The notes beneath the pieces are model-generated. The model ran no database searches, was not told the origin of the DNA, and was given only the letters and a program-made list of their open reading frames with translations. DNA of 64,000 bases, from the NCBI RefSeq assembly GCF_019042275.1, contig NZ_JAHQCW010000008.1, forward strand, positions 62,001 to 126,000, given 5' to 3'. A program made the position numbers and the translations under genes. Shown here piece after piece: positions 33,075-41,841 of this stretch. Numbering within the stretch: the stretch's first letter is position 1; each line of letters begins with the position of its first letter. Source of the DNA: Diplocloster agilis (GTDB lineage Bacteria; Bacillota; Clostridia; Lachnospirales; Lachnospiraceae).

Positions 33075-33875
33075 TCACCGGTTCACCGTCTTCCCTACGA
33101 TAACAAACCCATTGGCGTTATCCGCAGGACGCACCCGGAACACCACGGAACCCGCATTTTCATCCCCTTCAAACGCAGTATTATATTTCACTATATAGAT
33201 ATCATCCCCTTCAAGGGTACCGTCCTGATACGTAAATGTGAAATCCGGAAAATCCGAAAGACCGATATAATAATAACCATCCCGGTAAAAGCAGGACGTC
33301 TGTCCCGGACTCATATCCTCAAACGCAGGCTTATAATCCGGCAGATCCACGCCTAAGGCCAATTTCACATAGGCCTCCATATCTTCAAGGCTAACCTTCA
33401 CTACCTTTTCCTGCATCTGCAGGTCTTCCCGCGTTACTTCCTCGATCTCCTCATCTCCCCAGGCGCCGGTATATGACAAGAAGATAAACTCATGCCAGAA
33501 TTCATCATCCATCTCGGCAGGATCAGAAAATTCCGGCAGGCAATAACACATTTTTCTCAAAAACTCTTTGCCCGCTTCGGACAACTGTAACTCAGCGGCT
33601 TTTCCATCCGCCGCCGCGCCTTCCTTACCCGAAGAACTGCTTCCCTGATCCGTCACATCCTTTTGACCGGGTTCCTGTTCCTGGGCGGATTTGTTTTCCT
33701 GCTCTGCTCCTACCGGAGTAGTTTCACTGTCCTGTTCCGCTTCCTTTCCCGCCGGCTCCGGTGTAGCTGAATCCGCGGAAGGCTTAGCAGTATTTCCGTT
33801 TCCGGAAGCGCATCCGCTCACCCCTGCCATACTCAAGACTGCGCACAACATCATAACAACCGCTAGTTTTTTCAT
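33075..33875 (-). CDS. Lipoprotein of unknown function
   Basis: 266-residue secreted lipoprotein. The signal peptide MKKLAVVMMLCAVLSMAGVSGCAS ends in the lipobox VSGC, followed by a low-complexity Ser/Glu/Gln/Lys-rich linker of about 75 residues and a compact C-terminal domain of about 140 residues (EFLRKMCYCLPEFSDPAEMDDEFW...VGKTVNR). I recognise no domain. Start at 33875 has GAGAGGAG. It is transcribed with or just before the DUF2007 gene. Confidence 0.8.
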   Translation of the reverse strand: MKKLAVVMMLCAVLSMAGVSGCASGNGNTAKPSADSATPEPAGKEAEQDSETTPVGAEQENKSAQEQEPGQKDVTDQGSSSSGKEGAAADGKAAELQLSEAGKEFLRKMCYCLPEFSDPAEMDDEFWHEFIFLSYTGAWGDEEIEEVTREDLQMQEKVVKVSLEDMEAYVKLALGVDLPDYKPAFEDMSPGQTSCFYRDGYYYIGLSDFPDFTFTYQDGTLEGDDIYIVKYNTAFEGDENAGSVVFRVRPADNANGFVIVGKTVNR

Positions 33876-34282
33876 AGGATACTCCTCTCTTTCTGATTGT
33901 CCTAAGAAGTTTCTGATAGTCAAATCCCCGGCATACGTATGATTTTAAACCACCTCAACCAATGCCTGGAATCCATATTTGCTTTAGCATTATTATAACA
34001 TAAAGGCAGATAAAATTCTTGTAAATTATCATATATGTGCCGCCCTTCTTTCATCCTACCAGAATGGATCAGGAAAATGGTCAAAGCCTGTATCTTGGAG
34101 CCGGTATTGGTATGTTCCTGCCCGGTTTGATTCGAAAAGGTATTAGAGAACAGGCTGAACCTTTTCTTTTATGTCTACGCACAGCATAATAGGCGCTGCC
34201 AAAACCAGCGCCTATTATGAAATCGCGCCATTTATCGGGGACGCGCTTTCCTGGGTTCTCTTCCGGGAGACTCCCAGTTATT
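33876..34282. other. Intergenic region with 14-bp palindromic hairpin
   Basis: No gene supported. A perfect 14-bp inverted repeat CATAATAGGCGCTG / CAGCGCCTATTATG lies at 34187-34221 (7-base loop) just after the isomerase-like gene; it lacks a T tract directly next to it. TATAAT for the lipoprotein gene occurs near 33997 on the minus strand. Confidence 0.5.
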
Positions 34283-36088
34283 TTATTTTTTCATATAGAA
34301 AATCACACAGGTACAAAAGCAGCCGTCTTCCGATATCATTTCATAGTCGCCAAAATACGCGGGTACCGCTGCGCATTGCAGCCTTTCTATACTTGCGCAT
34401 AATTCCGGGTTGGTTTTACTGCGTATAGTCACATTATGGCCAACCGTCAAGGTGATCATCTGCAGATGCCTGCCTGCCGTCGTATATTCACCCCGCTTAT
34501 CGAAATAGATCCGTTCTATATCAAACGGCATCTCCGGCAGACTAGAGAACTTATCCATCCAATATTCTTTTGTCCAGAGGGTTACCTCCGCCCGGGCGCG
34601 CAGGTTCTCCTGCACATACCCGGCCCGCCGCCAGTGTTCATTGTCAAATGCATGTTCCAGATGCATTTTCAGCGGCTTACCGGTCATAGTCTTCTTTTCA
34701 TCATCCCATGACGGACGGGCGAAATCGTACTGGAAGAAGGAATACTCGGTTCCGGCTATAGAAGGGCTGGTGTCCATTTCCAGCACCATCTGGTTGCCGC
34801 CGTGTCCATGAGCCGTTCCCGGCGGAATCAGATACAAATCCCCTACATTGGACTTCCAGTTCGCAATATAATCTTTCCAGTTTTCAATAGGCTCCAGATT
34901 ATTGGACTCATAGCACTTATTTTCAAACTCTTCCAGATCACAGTTGTCTTTGAACCCCATCCACGTATTCGCGCCTTCATATGCCTCTGCGATATAATAA
35001 GTTTCATATCTGCCCAACGGCTCATTGAAATGCTGCTTTACATAACGGCTTCCCGGATGATTATGGATCGGCATGGAAATGCGCTCCGCAGGCTGCCGGT
35101 CCGGAAAATACCCGTCATCCAGCCAGATATCAAGGGGCCACAAGTCCGGATAGTTTTCAGCCATATAGTCGCCTGTCACTTCCCGGTTATATTGCAGCAG
35201 ATTGATCAACGGGAAATTAAGCGTGCGTTCCGCGCCGAAATCGATCACCACCGACATTTCCGGCCCGGACATCTTATTCCAAGCGGATATCTCAAGGCCC
35301 TCGATCTCCCAAAGGTCTTTGTGCCGGTATGCCCCCCATGGGCCGGGCTGGAAGATCTGTACCTGTTTGATCGGATATTTCACAGCGGTGTTTATCATTT
35401 CGTCATAGGCAGTCCGGGGAACCAGTTTCAGATCCTCCGTATCGAAAGCCTCCACAAAATAATCCATCTGTGTCAGCATGTATTTCTTGTGGCGGTATAA
35501 CAGATAGAAATCATTATAATGATACTCTTTCCAGTTATAGCTTTGAGCCGGTTTCGTACAGCCAAACGGGATCAGTTCCCCTTCCCACATTTTAAGTTCA
35601 AGGCGCTGCATGGTAATATCCAGGTAAAAGATTCTGTTATACCTGCTCTTAAGTTCCGGTACCGCAGCCCCCGGTCCGTACACCATAGCCGGCTTCTGCG
35701 CCTGTCCCAGCTTATCATATAGCGCTTTCCATGCGTCCGCATCCATAATATCCGAAATCATGCCGCTGTCATTGACATACCCAAACCCCGGATCTTCCGT
35801 AACATAAGGCTGTTTATATTTCGCAAGCTCCTCCTGTGTAATATATAATGTACTTGCATCAATAAACTCACAGTCCGCCCCTCGCCGCTCCAGTTCCAAA
35901 TGCACCTTTTCCGCAATCGCCTGATAATCCACTCCATACCAGCCGTCAAGGGCTACCACGCCCGCAGCCTGCATCTCATCCGCGATCAATTCCACTACCT
36001 TATCCGTACCAAATACGGCCGATTCTCTGGATTCCTTACTGATTCTGATCACATTTTCCGCGTTATGCTTATCTTCATACAATGGCAT
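34283..36088 (-). CDS. Class I mannose-6-phosphate isomerase-like protein
   Basis: 601-residue protein. The second half is a cupin region like type I phosphomannose isomerases: ISMPIHNHPGSRYVKQHF, GRYETYYIAEAYEGANTWMGF and the metal-site stretch NVGDLYLIPPGTAHGHGGNQMVLEMD. The first 240 residues contain a nucleotide-kinase-like segment (VVALDGWYGVDYQAIAEKVHLELERRGADCEFIDAST) of unclear function, making it almost twice as long as ManA. Isomerisation of mannose-6-phosphate or another phosphorylated or free sugar is the inferred activity. AGGAGGT precedes the ATG. Last gene of the mannosidase operon. Confidence 0.75.
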   Translation of the reverse strand: MPLYEDKHNAENVIRISKESRESAVFGTDKVVELIADEMQAAGVVALDGWYGVDYQAIAEKVHLELERRGADCEFIDASTLYITQEELAKYKQPYVTEDPGFGYVNDSGMISDIMDADAWKALYDKLGQAQKPAMVYGPGAAVPELKSRYNRIFYLDITMQRLELKMWEGELIPFGCTKPAQSYNWKEYHYNDFYLLYRHKKYMLTQMDYFVEAFDTEDLKLVPRTAYDEMINTAVKYPIKQVQIFQPGPWGAYRHKDLWEIEGLEISAWNKMSGPEMSVVIDFGAERTLNFPLINLLQYNREVTGDYMAENYPDLWPLDIWLDDGYFPDRQPAERISMPIHNHPGSRYVKQHFNEPLGRYETYYIAEAYEGANTWMGFKDNCDLEEFENKCYESNNLEPIENWKDYIANWKSNVGDLYLIPPGTAHGHGGNQMVLEMDTSPSIAGTEYSFFQYDFARPSWDDEKKTMTGKPLKMHLEHAFDNEHWRRAGYVQENLRARAEVTLWTKEYWMDKFSSLPEMPFDIERIYFDKRGEYTTAGRHLQMITLTVGHNVTIRSKTNPELCASIERLQCAAVPAYFGDYEMISEDGCFCTCVIFYMKK

Positions 36089-36133
36089 TTTCCTTACCTC
36101 CTGTTTTTATCCAATTTTGCTTCTTTCCTGATC

Positions 36134-37180
36134 CTATTCAGGCAGCGCCAGAATTCTGGCCGGATTCGATACCAGCATGCGCCTGATTGCCGTATCCCGG
36201 ATACCCTCCAGACGCATAAGCGGGAGAATATTTTCCAGAATATGCGCGTATCCGCCCCCGCCGTTTTTTACATAGCAGACCTTGAAGCACAAATCCTGGG
36301 ACAGTACCAGCTGTTTGCCGTAACCCAGCTCGCAGAGCCGGGCAATCCTCCGAATCCGGTCAATATCCCGCGGCAGCCACAGTCCTTTTTCACCTTCCAC
36401 CTTAATCAGGAACTCCAATCCGAACTGATCGAAGGAAATATTGACGCCGCGCTGCAGGAGCCGCTCCAGATAGCCCGCATCCCCGCTGAAGGGATCACAG
36501 TGGCACAATACCGTTTTTTTCAGGTCTCCGCCGTTTTCTTCAAAGACGTCCAGGATGTCATGGCCGATCTTCTTTAATCCGGGCTGATGAATCAGTACGG
36601 CCGCCCCTGTCGCAGACTGAGCTTTTGCGGCGGCGGCCAGGGACTGCTGCTCGCATTCGGGAAAGTCTTCGGTGACGCCGATCTCCCCGATCACTCCCGC
36701 TTTGATATCCGTACCGTCCACTCCCTCGGTCAGTTCCCTTACGAACAGCTCCGTTTTTTCTTCACATGTCAGGTTCTTAGTCTCAGCGCAGGAGCCCTGC
36801 ACATAAACGCCGGTTGCCATGATAATATGAAGCCCTGTCTTTTGGGATATTATTTTCTCCGCTTCCGGATACCGCCCGATTCCCAGGCAGGAACAGTCTA
36901 CCAGGGCGCCGCCGCCGGCCTTCTTAAGACGCATCACCTCCGGTACCGCTTCCTCCGTATCCAGCTGCTTCGCATTATCCCTGTGATTATGCATATGGCA
37001 CAAGCGGATCTTGCAGAGATCCTCCAAGCAAATCTTTCTGGCCAGAAATGCTTCTTCCGGCTTCTCCGGATCGATCTCTTTTTGATAAACTTCCTGGTTC
37101 CATAAAAGGTGCTCGTGCATCATGGTGATCCCAAGCTGTTCCGGCGCAATGGGTCCCAACACTGTATTGATATAACTCAT
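36134..37180 (-). CDS. Phosphotriesterase-homology protein
   Basis: 348-residue metal-dependent TIM-barrel hydrolase of the phosphotriesterase family: LGITMMHEHLLWN (HxH ligands), KAGVIGEIGVTEDFPECEQ with Glu at the bridging position, AVLIHQPG, TVLCHCDPF and LVLSQDLCFK (Asp ligand). Such proteins hydrolyse lactones or phosphoesters; none of the physiological substrates in sugar loci is certain. Start at 37180 has GGAGGA in place. It lies between the GH38 and isomerase genes, so a sugar lactone or phospho-sugar from mannoside breakdown is the likely substrate. Confidence 0.85.
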   Translation of the reverse strand: MSYINTVLGPIAPEQLGITMMHEHLLWNQEVYQKEIDPEKPEEAFLARKICLEDLCKIRLCHMHNHRDNAKQLDTEEAVPEVMRLKKAGGGALVDCSCLGIGRYPEAEKIISQKTGLHIIMATGVYVQGSCAETKNLTCEEKTELFVRELTEGVDGTDIKAGVIGEIGVTEDFPECEQQSLAAAAKAQSATGAAVLIHQPGLKKIGHDILDVFEENGGDLKKTVLCHCDPFSGDAGYLERLLQRGVNISFDQFGLEFLIKVEGEKGLWLPRDIDRIRRIARLCELGYGKQLVLSQDLCFKVCYVKNGGGGYAHILENILPLMRLEGIRDTAIRRMLVSNPARILALPE

Positions 37181-37226
37181 ATATCCTCCTTCCGCCGTCA
37201 TATAGCCGGCATAAATAAACCGATCT

Positions 37227-39902
37227 TTAAAACCGTACCCTTACCGTAACCGTTTCATACGCCCCTACGGGTATACGCTCCGGCGCTATCTCACAGATGT
37301 CTTCTTCCGTAATGGTGCACTTTACGGCGGAGCATACTTTCCGATCCGCAAACGAAAGCCCCGCCTCCACCGCCCGTCCCTCTGTCTCTTTGATTCTGAT
37401 AATGAATCCGTCATTGTTTTCCGCCTTTTTAAAGCAGGTAATACAGAGATTTTCCGGATCTACATTGACCTCTTCGCAAGGCATGGTGCCGGGCAGAATC
37501 ACAGGCGGATATATGGCGTTTTCCGCAAAGGATTCCGCCTGCACCCGGCTCCCTGTGGTTACCGAGTAGCGGTAGATCACTTCGCCCTGCTGTACCGGAG
37601 GGAAATTCGTCTGGCAGTTATTATATAAAATCATCGATGCCATGCTGGCGTTTTTCATATCTCTTCCGTTCACGTACGGCTCCTGGGACCCTGCCGGGCT
37701 TAAATGCCGGTGCGCCTGGGATACCGCCGTCGGATGAATCCCTCCGAATTCCATGATACGCGCTTCGTCCATAATCAACAGACAGGCATAATCTTTTCCT
37801 TCCGCCTTACACCAGTGCTGGCATGCGAACTGATTTGTATTCCCGCCTTCTACGATATCTTCAAAAACCCGCACCGGTGTTCCGATCCCCTGGAATGTAA
37901 ACCTGGGACTCTCCATTTGAAATGGAAATACCACAAATGCCTCCCGCAGCGGTATTCTGTCCAGAACCAGCCGGTACGAAAAATCAATCCTTTTCATGGT
38001 GTGGTACAGCGTGATCTCCGTTACGATCATCGGTATCGAATAAACCGTGTGGTATAGCACCATACTATCCGCCACCGCTCCCGACATGCGGTGATACATA
38101 CGCTCCATTTTCGGCTCTAAGATCTCGTTCGTCTCTATATTTCTGACCAATACCTGCCCTGCCGGGCGGCTCTTATCCATAACGTACCTGCCGGTCTCTT
38201 TATCATATACCCCGGCCAATACGCCGTTGACCGTATCGAACTCCAACCGGTAAAAGCGGTTTTCAAATATGTTTTCCGTGCATTTTACCTCTTCCGGGAT
38301 CGCAATACTTCCTGCAGGCCGCAGTTGTGTCAGGGTAAGATTACCTCTTTCTGGCGTTACGATGGTATACTGTTTGACCGCTTCGTCCGGAAGTTTCATG
38401 GCGTATCTGTCTGTCAGCCCACAGACCGGCAGCCGGACATCCTCTATCATGTCACACTGAACAAGAACCGCATGTTTTATTAAATCTGTTTTTTCCGATT
38501 CCATGTTTCTGACCTCGGTTTTTCCAGGCTCTATGATAGCGGCATCTATTAGCATATATGTATCATTTCCCGGCTCCTTTTCACGCGGCCCGCACTGCAA
38601 TAATGTGGCCGCCGACTTACCCTTCCTGCCCGATGCACAGAATAAGGTATAGATATTCTCTTCATTTCCAGCGGCAGCGGATTTTACAGCATCCCACAGT
38701 TCCCGGACCTTTTTTGCAGCCCGGAACGCGTAATTCATCTTCAGGGACCTGTTATACTCATATTGATAGCCAAAGGTGTCCATGCCAAAGCAATGCTCGT
38801 CATATAAGATAACATCCGAATATGCCGATTCCATCGCCTCTCTGATATCATTCCCGCGTCCTGATAAAAGCGACATTGCATTCAGCTTCTCCAGTATCGA
38901 AAGCTTTCCTTTTGTCCGGGCATTCAGCGCGGACATCTGCGCTTCTGAGACAGAACACGTGGTATAATCCGTATGAGGCAGTTCCCCCACGACCGTCTTT
39001 CGCGTTTTACCCTCACAATCCCTTTGCAGCGCTTCAAAAAACATGCTTTCCGTCGCCACAATGCATTTGATATCCTCATGCTCCTGGTTCCAGCGCCTGA
39101 CCACATCGGAAATAGCCATGACAGGCGGTACATTATCCATACCGTGATCCACATAGCGCATGACCTGATACGGGACTCCTTTTGCCTTTAGTTCCGCTAT
39201 ATATTCCGGCAGCTCCCTGCATACCTCCTCATAAACTTCCGCTTCAAACACGGTTCGGATCACTTTGCTCATATGCCCATAGCCGAACTGGTACCACGTA
39301 AAGACCTGGCCCCCGTCAAGTGCTTTCCACCGATATGCCGCCGGATATCCCCAGTCAAAGAGCTTTTTTTCGTCCCAAAAAGATTTTTTATTTTCCAAAC
39401 GATTGCCTTCACAGTCTTCCCATTCGAAATAGGTCGGAAAACCGGTAAACAGATAGGGGACGCCCGCCTCAGAAAGGGCTTTGATAATCCCCGCGCTCAT
39501 TCCGGGTATATCCGTTAAGGCTGCGGAGGTGATTTTTACGCCGCATTCCCTAGCATAAGCCGCAGACGGATACATCAGCCGTGCAATTTCCTCCTCCGAA
39601 CAGATACCGTCTATGACATTGGCATAAAATGCCTGTATCTCAATCCTGCCGCTTTTTACATAGTCCTTCATACGTTCCCGGTTGGCCTTTGACGTGTGTT
39701 TCAGATAGTAGTCCAAAGACCAGAAGGACTCCACGGTATACCGGTACTGCGCTTCGGCCGGATAATCTGCCGTACGGTCACAGAAATCCAACACGTCGTC
39801 ATAATAACCACAATAGGTTTCCAAAAGCTCATCGATTGCCTGCGTGTACCCCAGGTCGTGATGTGTCTTTGGTACAAAATAAACATAAAATGGCTTCTTC
39901 AT
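37227..39902 (-). CDS. GH38-type alpha-mannosidase-like glycosidase
   Basis: 891-residue protein. The N-terminal GH38 domain starts KKPFYVYFVPKTHHDLGYTQ with zinc ligands in HHD (14-16) and has ALTDIPGMSAGIIKALSEAGVPYLFTGFP where the nucleophile Asp region lies; the middle and C-terminal parts are beta-rich. It is a divergent member: the usual WQIDPFG-type motif is not seen. The start at 39902 has GGGGAGG; the longer frame runs back into the permease gene. No signal peptide, so cytoplasmic. Follows the two permease genes and would cleave imported mannosides. Confidence 0.78.
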   Translation of the reverse strand: MKKPFYVYFVPKTHHDLGYTQAIDELLETYCGYYDDVLDFCDRTADYPAEAQYRYTVESFWSLDYYLKHTSKANRERMKDYVKSGRIEIQAFYANVIDGICSEEEIARLMYPSAAYARECGVKITSAALTDIPGMSAGIIKALSEAGVPYLFTGFPTYFEWEDCEGNRLENKKSFWDEKKLFDWGYPAAYRWKALDGGQVFTWYQFGYGHMSKVIRTVFEAEVYEEVCRELPEYIAELKAKGVPYQVMRYVDHGMDNVPPVMAISDVVRRWNQEHEDIKCIVATESMFFEALQRDCEGKTRKTVVGELPHTDYTTCSVSEAQMSALNARTKGKLSILEKLNAMSLLSGRGNDIREAMESAYSDVILYDEHCFGMDTFGYQYEYNRSLKMNYAFRAAKKVRELWDAVKSAAAGNEENIYTLFCASGRKGKSAATLLQCGPREKEPGNDTYMLIDAAIIEPGKTEVRNMESEKTDLIKHAVLVQCDMIEDVRLPVCGLTDRYAMKLPDEAVKQYTIVTPERGNLTLTQLRPAGSIAIPEEVKCTENIFENRFYRLEFDTVNGVLAGVYDKETGRYVMDKSRPAGQVLVRNIETNEILEPKMERMYHRMSGAVADSMVLYHTVYSIPMIVTEITLYHTMKRIDFSYRLVLDRIPLREAFVVFPFQMESPRFTFQGIGTPVRVFEDIVEGGNTNQFACQHWCKAEGKDYACLLIMDEARIMEFGGIHPTAVSQAHRHLSPAGSQEPYVNGRDMKNASMASMILYNNCQTNFPPVQQGEVIYRYSVTTGSRVQAESFAENAIYPPVILPGTMPCEEVNVDPENLCITCFKKAENNDGFIIRIKETEGRAVEAGLSFADRKVCSAVKCTITEEDICEIAPERIPVGAYETVTVRVRF

Positions 39903-39928
39903 ATAACCTCCCCGTTCCTCTGCCGTCC

Positions 39929-40762
39929 TTATCCTTTTACGGCCCCGGCCGTCATCCCGTCGATAATGTATTTCTGACACAGGAAATATATAATCACGAT
40001 CGGGAGGGTCACCAGCACGATATCTGCGAACACCATGTTCCATTGCGAGCTGTACCGCCCGCAGAAATTATAAATCGTCATGGTAATCGGCCATCTTTTC
40101 GGATCGTTCATCAGGTAGAGCGGCATCCGGAATTCATTCCAAATGGATACGAATACCGCTATGACGATGGTGGCATTCACAGGCTTCAACAGCGGAAATA
40201 TGACCTGGAAAAACACCCGCAAGGGACTGCAGCCGTCAATAATCGCCGCTTCATCAATGGTCGTTGAGATCGTCGGTACGAAGCCATGATAAATGAAAAC
40301 GCAGAATGAGACCGAGGTAGCCGTATAGACCAGAATCAAGCCGGTCAGTGTATTCATCAGTTTGAGGCTCTGCATAATCTTAATCGTGGGGATCATGGCT
40401 ATATTGAACACAAGTCCCAGCAGCAGCAGATAAAACAAAAACCGGCTGAGCCTGTTACGGTTTCTGGAGAGTACATAAGCAGCCATGGAGCTTAACACCA
40501 CGCACAAGAGCACCGTAACCCCTGTTATCACCACGCTGTTTCCAAAGCATCGGACCACATCCGCCTTCTGAAACACTTCTACATAGTTCCGGAATTGAAA
40601 AACTGCAGGAAGCTCCAGGCTTAAATAATCCGCTTCCGCCGCCGTCTTTAAGGAATTTACCACCACAACCGCTATCGGACACAGAATTGTGAGGGAAAGG
40701 AGCCACAAAAATATCTCCAGACATATATTAAATATGGTACCCCGCTTTGTCTGCAATTCCAT
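39929..40762 (-). CDS. CUT1 sugar ABC transporter permease (MalG type)
   Basis: 277-residue permease, six segments, EAA loop TTIDEAAIIDGCSPLRVFFQVIFPLLKPVNA and ending YIIDGMTAGAVKG. Its ATG overlaps the stop of the preceding permease gene (TAATG), so translation is coupled. With the binding protein at 44810-46162 it forms the importer of the mannoside locus. The ATPase is not encoded nearby. Confidence 0.92.
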   Translation of the reverse strand: MELQTKRGTIFNICLEIFLWLLSLTILCPIAVVVVNSLKTAAEADYLSLELPAVFQFRNYVEVFQKADVVRCFGNSVVITGVTVLLCVVLSSMAAYVLSRNRNRLSRFLFYLLLLGLVFNIAMIPTIKIMQSLKLMNTLTGLILVYTATSVSFCVFIYHGFVPTISTTIDEAAIIDGCSPLRVFFQVIFPLLKPVNATIVIAVFVSIWNEFRMPLYLMNDPKRWPITMTIYNFCGRYSSQWNMVFADIVLVTLPIVIIYFLCQKYIIDGMTAGAVKG

Positions 40763-41646
40763 TACAGCTCCACCTCCCTTTTTTTCAACAGAGCCAGACC
40801 CGCGAAAGCAAGAACCGCGATAATAATATTCAGTACCAGTTCATATGCCGTTGCCATTCCATATCTGCCGGCAGACAGCTCTTTATATACCATCGTAGCC
40901 AATACCTGGGTCTGCATTCCCGGCCCTCCTTTTGTTATGGTAATGACAAAGTCAAACACTTTGAGGCCGCCTACGAAGCCCAAAAACAGATTGATCGTTA
41001 CCGAAGAGATCAGCAACGGAAGTGTAATCCTAAAAAAGGTCTGGATCTTTCCCGCCCCGTCAATCTTAGCGGCCTCATAATATTCACCCGGGATTCCCTG
41101 AAGGCCGGCCAGATAAATCAGGGACGTCATACCGACGCCTTTCCATATTCCGGCTATAATCACGCTGTTCATGGCGATGGCCGGGTCCGCGATCCACTGC
41201 TGCGTAAGATTTCCAAGCCCTATTCCCCGCAGCACCGTATTGATAATCCCGTACTGTGGATTATAGACCGCGGTAAAAATCAGTCCCACCGCAAGCGCAC
41301 AGAGCATCGTGGGTATAAAGTAGATGGTCCGAAGAATGCTTTTTGTCTTTAAGTTTTTGTTCAAAGCCAGCGCCAGCATAAGGGATATAATATTACCCAG
41401 TATTAACGTCATAAACGCATAGTAGAGGGTATTTGACACTGCCCGCCAGAATATCCTGGCTGTGGATGAGTCGGTAAACATCTGCTTGAAATTGTCCAGT
41501 CCGTTGAATTTGATATCGGACACATAGATATTCCAATTGGTAAAGGCATAGACTTCTCCGAACGTTATGGGGATCAGATAAAAAATGCCATACACCAGCA
41601 GAACCGGCAGGACAAAATAAAGAGGATAGAATTTGCTCTTCTTCAT
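40762..41646 (-). CDS. CUT1 sugar ABC transporter permease (MalF type)
   Basis: 294-residue permease with six segments and EAA loop YEAAKIDGAGKIQTFFRITLPLLISS. First gene of the minus-strand operon that continues with the second permease, GH38, phosphotriesterase-like and isomerase-like genes. AAAGGAG precedes the ATG. A TATAAT at 41682-41687 with a weak TTTTAC 17 bases upstream is the probable promoter, divergent from the histidine-kinase gene. Confidence 0.92.
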   Translation of the reverse strand: MKKSKFYPLYFVLPVLLVYGIFYLIPITFGEVYAFTNWNIYVSDIKFNGLDNFKQMFTDSSTARIFWRAVSNTLYYAFMTLILGNIISLMLALALNKNLKTKSILRTIYFIPTMLCALAVGLIFTAVYNPQYGIINTVLRGIGLGNLTQQWIADPAIAMNSVIIAGIWKGVGMTSLIYLAGLQGIPGEYYEAAKIDGAGKIQTFFRITLPLLISSVTINLFLGFVGGLKVFDFVITITKGGPGMQTQVLATMVYKELSAGRYGMATAYELVLNIIIAVLAFAGLALLKKREVEL

Positions 41647-41786
41647 GGTTTCTCACTCCTTTCTTTGCGATTATTTCCATCATTATACCGGAGTGACCCA
41701 GCCAGTAAAATGAACATTCTTAAGATCTGCCCTGGACATTCTTAATCTAAAGCGTCCACCCTCTGTCATTCTTTTTTTAACTCTGC

Positions 41787-41792
41787 TATAAT
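41787..41792 (+). promoter_or_regulatory. Putative -10 box of two-component genes
   Basis: TATAAT about 50 bases before the kinase start; the -35 (TGTCAT at 41764-41769) is weak, so an activator may be needed. Confidence 0.4.
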
Positions 41793-41841
41793 TTTTGTTA
41801 GCAATGAACATACCTCTCCTATAGAACAGGGTGAATTCCAT

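Noticed and set aside
39903-40043. N-terminal extension of the GH38 protein by 47 residues
   Set aside because: It overlaps the upstream permease gene, and a strong ribosome site is found directly before the ATG at 39902.
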